From Cryomorphaceae bacterium (lineage in GTDB: Bacteria; Bacteroidota; Bacteroidia; Flavobacteriales; Flavobacteriaceae): DNA of 40,426 nucleotides. A program made the position numbers and the translations under genes. Where the stretch lies: assembly GCA_003331875.1 (NCBI GenBank), contig QOQA01000013.1, positions 1 through 40,426 on the forward strand, read 5' to 3'. Each line of letters opens with the position of its first letter. Position 1 is the stretch's first letter. The notes below the pieces were generated by a model. The model was not told the DNA's origin. It did no database searches and saw only the letters and a list, made by a program, of their open reading frames with translations. Positions 35,439 to 40,426 of the stretch are shown here, piece by piece.

Positions 35439-36911
35439 CTAGGAATTTAAATTATTGAGATAACTTCCAATAGAGTCTTTAAACTCAATTCCTTCAAGTG
35501 ATCTTGTCTTTGTTAATTTTTTAAAACAAGAAAGTCCCCAAATTAAAATTTCCTTGTAGAAATAAACTTCTTCTTCCTTAATATTTTTACAATACTTTGA
35601 AATTATAGTTGAAAGTCCATCTACTTGATCTAGCTCATTCCTGTACTCGCGGTCAGTAAAATCGTCACCAATAAATACGTCTTTTCCTTTTTTGGTAAAC
35701 CACTCAATGACATCATCATATGGTGTTTTTTCGTTGGGTTTTTCCAGAGACTTTATTGTTGGGAAAAATAAATTAAATACCGATTTAATTGCCTCTTCAA
35801 TCAAACTGTATGATACCTGATCAGCACCCTCTTGTTCCCCCTCATAAACCAACTCAACCTTGCCGTTAATCGAAGGAATAATTCCAGTAAAGTCAGTTAA
35901 TCGGATAATTGTACTAGTTTCACCATTTACAAGCATACGTCTTTTTGCAGTGCTTACTAAATTTTCATAAGCGGTAATACTCATTCTGGTACTAATTCCA
36001 CTTTTCGCATCTACGTACTCACTTGATCGAGCGATGAAATTTATTTGCTCTACTAAATCTTTTGCAACTTCCGGGATCAATATATTCTTTTTGTCGTCAG
36101 GAGAAATATTGGACTCTTGCTTTGTTATTTTTTTTGCAATGTTGATGGACAATGGATAATGAGTTAGTATTTGTGATCCAATCCTATCTTTCAGTGGAGT
36201 TACAATACTTCCACGATTCGTATAATCCTCAGGGTTTGCAGTAAATACAAATTGAATATCTAGTGGTATTCTTAATTTGAATCCTCGAATTTGAATTTCT
36301 TTTTCCTCCAGTATTGAAAATAAAGAAACCTGTATTCTTGCCTGTAAATCCGGCAACTCATTCACAACAAAAATACATCTATTAGCTCTTGGAATCATTC
36401 CAAAATGTATCACTCTTTCATCGGAATAAGAAAGTTTTAGACTTGCTGCTTTTATAGGATCCAAATCTCCGATTAAATCAGCAACAGATACATCAGGTGT
36501 TGCAAGTTTTTCGTAAAACCTTTCATTTCTGTGAATCCAATCTATTTCTGTTTTGTCTCCAAGATTTTTAATGATCTCTTTTCCTTTTGATGATATTGGT
36601 GAAATTGGATCGTCATTAATCTCAGATCCCTTTATTACAGGAATCCACTCATCAAGCAAATTAACCATTTGTCTTGCTAATCTGGTTTTAGCTTGACCTC
36701 TGAGCCCTAGAAAATTGATATTGTGACCAGCCAAAATTGCCCTCTCAAGCTGAGGAATAACACTATTTTCATATCCATGTATTTTTTCAAAAGTCTTTTT
36801 ACCATCTTTCAAAACTTGAGTTAAATTACGTTTTAACTCATCTTTAATGGACTCTGTTTTATAACCAGATTTTTTTAATTCCTTTAATGTACTTATTGTA
36901 GGTTTTTTCAT
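35439..36911 (-). CDS. MoxR-like AAA+ ATPase (magnesium chelatase ChlI-related)
   Basis: A 490-residue AAA+ protein. Walker A is the modified GLRGQAKTR (Lys75). The Walker B region is RCIFVVNELPDLQARIQVSL, with Asn-Glu in place of Asp-Glu, and it is followed by SILEEKEIQIRG. Sensor 1 is FTANPEDYTNRG, with LKDRIGSQI after it. The C-terminal part is helical with charged ends. The Asn-Glu form resembles a ChlI-like subgroup rather than classical MoxR. Such ATPases act with a VWA partner to remodel or insert metal into a target protein. Its stop is one base from tolC's. No bacteriochlorophyll genes are present, so a chelatase role is unlikely. Confidence 0.85.
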   Translation of the reverse strand: MKKPTISTLKELKKSGYKTESIKDELKRNLTQVLKDGKKTFEKIHGYENSVIPQLERAILAGHNINFLGLRGQAKTRLARQMVNLLDEWIPVIKGSEINDDPISPISSKGKEIIKNLGDKTEIDWIHRNERFYEKLATPDVSVADLIGDLDPIKAASLKLSYSDERVIHFGMIPRANRCIFVVNELPDLQARIQVSLFSILEEKEIQIRGFKLRIPLDIQFVFTANPEDYTNRGSIVTPLKDRIGSQILTHYPLSINIAKKITKQESNISPDDKKNILIPEVAKDLVEQINFIARSSEYVDAKSGISTRMSITAYENLVSTAKRRMLVNGETSTIIRLTDFTGIIPSINGKVELVYEGEQEGADQVSYSLIEEAIKSVFNLFFPTIKSLEKPNEKTPYDDVIEWFTKKGKDVFIGDDFTDREYRNELDQVDGLSTIISKYCKNIKEEEVYFYKEILIWGLSCFKKLTKTRSLEGIEFKDSIGSYLNNLNS

Positions 36912-38042
36912 CTATATCTTTCTTTTTTTATTTGTTTCATAATCTTCGAAAATCATTTCTCCTAAATTATCTAGACCTGTGTAAAAGGCTTTCCCGTTGT
37001 TGGCTTTGGTAAACTCTCTTATGAAATGCTGTAAATATGAATCACGAGCAATCATAAAAGTTGTAATCGGTATTTTTAATTTTCTAGCTTGTTTAGCCAT
37101 CGTATAACATTTCTTTACAATCTTTTGATCCAATCCAGCACTATTCTTATAATATGATCCATCTGGCATTTTTAAGCAGCTTGGCTTGCCATCTGTGATC
37201 ATTAATATTTGCTTATTGTTATTTTTTTTCTTGCTTAACATATCCATGGCAAGTTGTAATCCAGCTACAGTGTTTGTGTGATAAGGTCCAACTTTTAAAT
37301 ACGGAAGTTCCTTAATACTTATTGGCTTTGCATCATTACCAAAAACCAAAATATCAAGAGTGTCTTTCGGGTATCTGGTCAGTATTAGCTCAGATAACGC
37401 CATGGCTACTCTTTTCGCAGGTGTTATTCTATCCTCACCATAAAGAATCATGCTATGACTTATGTCGATCATAAGAACCGTACTCATTTGTGATTTGTTT
37501 AGAGTGTTTTTAACAACCAAATCCTCAGCTTGTAAATCAAGTTCTCCACTACCTGTTCTGGTATACATGTTTCTCAAACTTTCCGTGATCATTAACTGGT
37601 CAATGGAGTCTCCAAACTGATAATCTCTGTAATCATCAAAGTCATCTGAACTTTTCCCTGTGTGGTTTGTTTTGTGATTACCAGACCTTGATTTTTTTAT
37701 TTGACCAAATATTTTTTTCAAGGCAAACTTTCTTAAGGCTCTTTCCATCTTGGCAGAAATTTTTTTAGATTCTTTTCCCGAACCAACATCAAACTCTGCT
37801 TTAACAAAACCTTTATTTAATAAATCATTAATGAAATCATCTATTGTGTAGTCATCGGTTGTTAGCTCGTATTCCTTATCCAATTCTTTCAACCAATCGA
37901 TTGCTTCATCAAAATCTCCACTTGTGTAAGTGATAAGTTCTTTAAAAATTTCAAATAGCTTTTCAAAGGGACTTATATTTTGATTTCTGGCGGAAGAAAA
38001 AGACCAACCAGAAATAGGAATTTTATCAAATGAATTCATCAT
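36912..38042 (-). CDS. VWA domain protein, partner of MoxR-like ATPase
   Basis: A 376-residue cytoplasmic protein. The C-terminal half is a von Willebrand A domain with an intact MIDAS: Asp193-x-Ser195-x-Ser197 (MIDISHSM), a threonine at 256 or 258 in HTNTVAG, and Asp284 in ITDGKPS. The N-terminal half is charged and helical, with DDYRDYQFGDSIDQLMITES at about 137-154, reminiscent of the DYxxGD motif of DUF58-type proteins. No signal peptide or membrane segment is seen. Its stop directly adjoins the ATPase start, so the pair is coupled. The target is unknown; MoxR-VWA pairs usually mature a neighbouring complex, but none is obvious nearby. Confidence 0.85.
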   Translation of the reverse strand: MMNSFDKIPISGWSFSSARNQNISPFEKLFEIFKELITYTSGDFDEAIDWLKELDKEYELTTDDYTIDDFINDLLNKGFVKAEFDVGSGKESKKISAKMERALRKFALKKIFGQIKKSRSGNHKTNHTGKSSDDFDDYRDYQFGDSIDQLMITESLRNMYTRTGSGELDLQAEDLVVKNTLNKSQMSTVLMIDISHSMILYGEDRITPAKRVAMALSELILTRYPKDTLDILVFGNDAKPISIKELPYLKVGPYHTNTVAGLQLAMDMLSKKKNNNKQILMITDGKPSCLKMPDGSYYKNSAGLDQKIVKKCYTMAKQARKLKIPITTFMIARDSYLQHFIREFTKANNGKAFYTGLDNLGEMIFEDYETNKKRKI

Positions 38043-38093
38043 AAATTGATTAACAAATCAAATGCCATTTTAATTTTAAATATGAAAGTTTAT

Positions 38094-38130
38094 AAAAAAA
38101 TGTCTACAGGCATCTGCTTGTAGACATTTT
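38094..38130 (-). terminator. Strong intrinsic terminator after the NTF2-like lipoprotein gene
   Basis: A 15-bp stem (AAAATGTCTACAGGC with GCTTGTAGACATTTT, one G-T wobble) closes a tetraloop. On the minus strand it is followed by a run of seven T residues. It begins 18 bases after the lipoprotein stop codon and sits just before the VWA gene start. On the + strand the T-run is only four bases, so termination is mainly leftward. Confidence 0.88.
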
Positions 38131-38147
38131 AAAATTTAAAATATAGA

Positions 38148-38645
38148 TTAACTCTCAGGGTCTGGTGCTACTGCCATCACAACGCCTGTTGCATCTCCGT
38201 AGTCTCCGCCATTCACCAACATTCCGTCATCATCAAAAGTTAGATAATGATAAAATTTGACTTCAAAGGGTTTACCAGAGGCTGTATTTACACCAGTCCA
38301 TGTTCCATAAGTTCTAACACTTCCATTTGGAAGGCTAGTTTCAGGATCAACTCCGGGTAAAAAGTTTTCAGGTTCGTAATTGATATCCTCCATAGCTGCA
38401 AGCCATCCAGAAATGTATGCAACAACATCTTCTTTTGTAGTAAAATATTCCTTATTTGCATAAAAAGCACCTTGCCACTCAATGCTATCACCAATCTGGG
38501 AGGATAGGTAATCTAAATCTTCATTTTCCCAGTTTTCAAACCATGCTTTTGTAAGTTCAACATTTTTTTCAAAATTGGGGTTTTGCTGAGGAGCATCACA
38601 TGATCCTAGAGCAAAAATTATAAAAAGTAGAAAAATTTTCTTCAT
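38148..38645 (-). CDS. NTF2-like (SnoaL-type) lipoprotein
   Basis: A 165-residue lipoprotein with a lipobox (LGSC, Cys16) after a short hydrophobic leader. The mature region has the SnoaL/NTF2 pattern: an N-terminal helix (KNVELTKAWFENWENEDLDY), the segment DSIEWQGAFYANKEYFTTKE, a helix with VVAYISGWLAAMEDI, and C-terminal strands (VRTYGTWTGV, FEVKFYHYLTFDDDGMLVNG). Members use this fold for binding or small-molecule chemistry. No catalytic residues are recognisable, so function is unknown. It appears to be a single-gene unit, divergent from the beta-helix gene and closed by a strong terminator. Confidence 0.8.
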   Translation of the reverse strand: MKKIFLLFIIFALGSCDAPQQNPNFEKNVELTKAWFENWENEDLDYLSSQIGDSIEWQGAFYANKEYFTTKEDVVAYISGWLAAMEDINYEPENFLPGVDPETSLPNGSVRTYGTWTGVNTASGKPFEVKFYHYLTFDDDGMLVNGGDYGDATGVVMAVAPDPES

Positions 38646-38736
38646 AATGTTTTAATAAAAATTTAAGCTTTTAAGATAGGGAATTCAATTTTATTAACAT
38701 TTAATTCGTGATTAATTTTCAAAAAAGTTTTTTTAA

Positions 38737-38744
38737 TACTTTTG
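38737..38744 (+). promoter_or_regulatory. Candidate -7 promoter element for the beta-helix gene
   Basis: TACTTTTG matches TAnnTTTG exactly and ends 6 bases before the ATG at 38751. The predicted start would give a leaderless or very short leader transcript. The -33 element is weak (TTTTC about 16 bases upstream). Confidence 0.4.
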
Positions 38745-38750
38745 AGAAAT

Positions 38751-40426
38751 ATGAGCCGCTATTTTCTTAGCTTTTTTTTTGTTTTAATTTCTATTAGTTT
38801 ACATACCCAATCCACCTATTACGTTGCTCCTTCAAGTTCAGGGGGAAGTGATAGTAATAACGGTTCAATTGGTTCCCCTTTTGAAACCATACAATATGGC
38901 ATAAATCAATTATCATCTGGTGGTGATATACTCTACATTAGAGCAGGGACCTATCGTGAGACGATTACAATTAATAAAACTGGGTCAAATGGAAACCCAA
39001 TAACGATTGAGGCATACAGCAGTGAGGAGGTTACCATTGATGGTACTGTCGATGTAACTGGTAGTTGGACTAGTCACGGAAATGGCATTTACAAACTAAG
39101 CTCGTATTCAACAAATATCACACAACTTTTTGTTGATGATGAACCGATGGTCAATGCCAGGTGGCCCAATGCTCAGTTTAATGATGATTCAGTTTTTTCT
39201 CACTCTACTTGGGCTCAAGGAGATGAAAACACTCTCAGTGACACTGATGACCCAGATTATGTAGATGACCGAAGTATAAACGGATCTCTTCAAATTGATG
39301 AAGACATATTTAATCCGGGTGTTGGAGGGATTGGTAATACTTCCCTGGATCTAAATAGCTCTATCGGAATTTTAAATATTGGGTCGTTTAAAACATGGAC
39401 AGTAGCGATTACCGGACACACTCAAAATGCATCATCAGATGATGTAATTACATATAATACAAGTGATATAGGAACCTACAAAGACAAACATCATTATTAT
39501 TTTTTTGAGGGAAAGTTGAGTTTTTTAGATACCAATAATGAATGGTTTCATGATAAAAGTGATAATACTTTGTATGTGTATCCTGACTATGGCGATCTGT
39601 CAAACAGAACAATAAAAGGAAAAACAACTGACTACAGCGTAACTTTTAGTGGTGCACAGTATGTCACCCTAAAAAAAATTAATTTTTTTGCTACTACTTT
39701 TGAGATGACTGGAAATTCTGATTACAATACTGTTGAGGAATGTAATTTTTATTATCCAAGTGCATCAAAAAGAATGCTGGGAACAACGGACGGACTCGGA
39801 ACTCCCAACGTCACAGAACTGGGTAGCAATGCTGACAACAACACAATTGAAAAGTGCCTATTTGAAAATACAGAGGGAGAGGCACTTGTTATTAAAGGAG
39901 ATACCAACACAATTAAGAACAACTACTTCCATCATATTGACTGGAGCGCATCTGAACTTCAAGGCTTGATGGTTTCTATTTATTGTACTGGAACAAGCAA
40001 TATATTTCAGGAAAACACCATCCATACAACCGGGGCTTCAGCCACAGTGCTCCCTGGGAGAACATCTACATTTAGCTACAACAAAGTCACAAATACTGGA
40101 CTTTTACAATCCGATGGTGCTGTGTTTCAGGGTACAAAAAATTATGTTCAAGGTTCGGTAGTTCACCATAATTTTATTTATGACACTGAAAAATATGCAT
40201 TCAGATATGATGCTCCTGGTGGTGATGCAACCCAAGCAGGAAGTTATGGAATTATGCATCACAACATCGCTGACAACACCAATGGTTTAATGATAAAAGG
40301 CAATAATCAAATCATTGCTCACAATACAATTTTAAATACAATCAATAACCGAAATGACATCATTATTCTTTCTGAAGATTGTTCTAACAATAGCACCTAT
40401 TTGTATAATAATTTAGCCAAAAGAAT
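38751..40426 (+). CDS. Secreted right-handed parallel beta-helix protein (partial, runs off the window)
   Basis: An open frame of 558 codons from ATG 38751 to the window edge with no stop. The first 22 residues form a signal peptide (basic start, FFLSFFFV-like core). Directly after it comes STYYVAPSSSGGSDSNNGSI and then SPFETIQYGI, the standard opening of secreted DUF1565/pectate-lyase-like beta-helix proteins. Repeated short beta-strand and Asn-rich turns follow, such as NTVEECNFYY, NNTIEKCLFENTEGEALVIK and NTIKNNYFHHID. These are typical of polysaccharide lyase or NosD-like folds. Catalytic residues cannot be assigned, and the C-terminus, which may include a T9SS CTD, is outside the window. 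Base composition looks more GC-rich than its neighbours. Confidence 0.82.
   Translation, partial: MSRYFLSFFFVLISISLHTQSTYYVAPSSSGGSDSNNGSIGSPFETIQYGINQLSSGGDILYIRAGTYRETITINKTGSNGNPITIEAYSSEEVTIDGTVDVTGSWTSHGNGIYKLSSYSTNITQLFVDDEPMVNARWPNAQFNDDSVFSHSTWAQGDENTLSDTDDPDYVDDRSINGSLQIDEDIFNPGVGGIGNTSLDLNSSIGILNIGSFKTWTVAITGHTQNASSDDVITYNTSDIGTYKDKHHYYFFEGKLSFLDTNNEWFHDKSDNTLYVYPDYGDLSNRTIKGKTTDYSVTFSGAQYVTLKKINFFATTFEMTGNSDYNTVEECNFYYPSASKRMLGTTDGLGTPNVTELGSNADNNTIEKCLFENTEGEALVIKGDTNTIKNNYFHHIDWSASELQGLMVSIYCTGTSNIFQENTIHTTGASATVLPGRTSTFSYNKVTNTGLLQSDGAVFQGTKNYVQGSVVHHNFIYDTEKYAFRYDAPGGDATQAGSYGIMHHNIADNTNGLMIKGNNQIIAHNTILNTINNRNDIIILSEDCSNNSTYLYNNLAKR

Noticed and set aside
35439-38042. Magnesium chelatase for bacteriochlorophyll
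   Set aside because: The ATPase and VWA resemble ChlI/ChlD folds, but no other pigment genes are present and ChlH is absent.
39733-39969. 78-residue + strand open frame near the right edge
   Set aside because: It is out of frame with, and wholly inside, the well-supported beta-helix reading frame that starts at 38751.

Overview
The window reads as a piece of chromosome from a marine-type, AT-rich Bacteroidota, most likely Flavobacteriia. The evidence is the gliding lipoprotein GldJ, the type IX secretion (T9SS) protein PorV, a T9SS C-terminal sorting domain, secreted proteins whose leaders end in S-Q or A-Q, and several matches to the Bacteroidota -7 promoter element TAnnTTTG. Coding density is very high. 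The only gene-free stretches are 1-141, 22135-22303 and a few gaps of roughly 100 bases or less, and no gene-free stretch exceeds 300 bases. I found no tRNA, rRNA, CRISPR, insertion sequence or integrase.

Layout. 142-861 (+) is the rRNA methyltransferase rlmB, which meets a minus-strand operon (4922 down to 851) of adk, obgE, a TPR-like secreted protein, mpl and a HAD phosphatase. Going the other way are purK-purE (4996-6634), gcvP (6726-9563) and a KAS III / mlaE / mlaF cluster (9593-12137). A second minus-strand operon (17954 down to 12134) carries pdhA, pdhC (E2), an SDR, a SprT-like metalloprotease, a small nucleotidyltransferase and a DUF389 membrane protein.

The most distinctive part is 18009-23923. 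Here porV, a collagen-like surface fibre with a tail-fibre-type S74 chaperone domain, and a tiny T9SS-CTD protein lie divergent from gldJ. In the Flavobacterium johnsoniae arrangement I recall, the sortase gene porU sits between gldJ and porV. Here the fibre gene and the CTD gene occupy that slot. The fibre has three YadA-head-like modules separated by two Gly-X-Y blocks, one of them encoded by a clean 9-bp minisatellite.

The right part has murF plus an amidase lipoprotein (23966-26877), a minus-strand group yjbQ / M20 amidohydrolase / yceI (29175 down to 26879), an SRPBCC protein, a tripartite RND efflux operon (29782-35437), a MoxR-like ATPase with a VWA partner (38042 down to 35439), an NTF2-like lipoprotein and a strong hairpin terminator. 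At the right edge is a secreted beta-helix protein that runs off the window.

Four convergent gene pairs touch or overlap at their stop codons, and most operons use ATGA or TAATG overlaps, so the genome looks compact. Cell-envelope functions dominate: peptidoglycan synthesis and recycling (mpl, murF), lipid transport (mlaEF), protein export and gliding (porV, gldJ), efflux and surface proteins. These are interspersed with central metabolism (pdh, gcvP, pur, adk).
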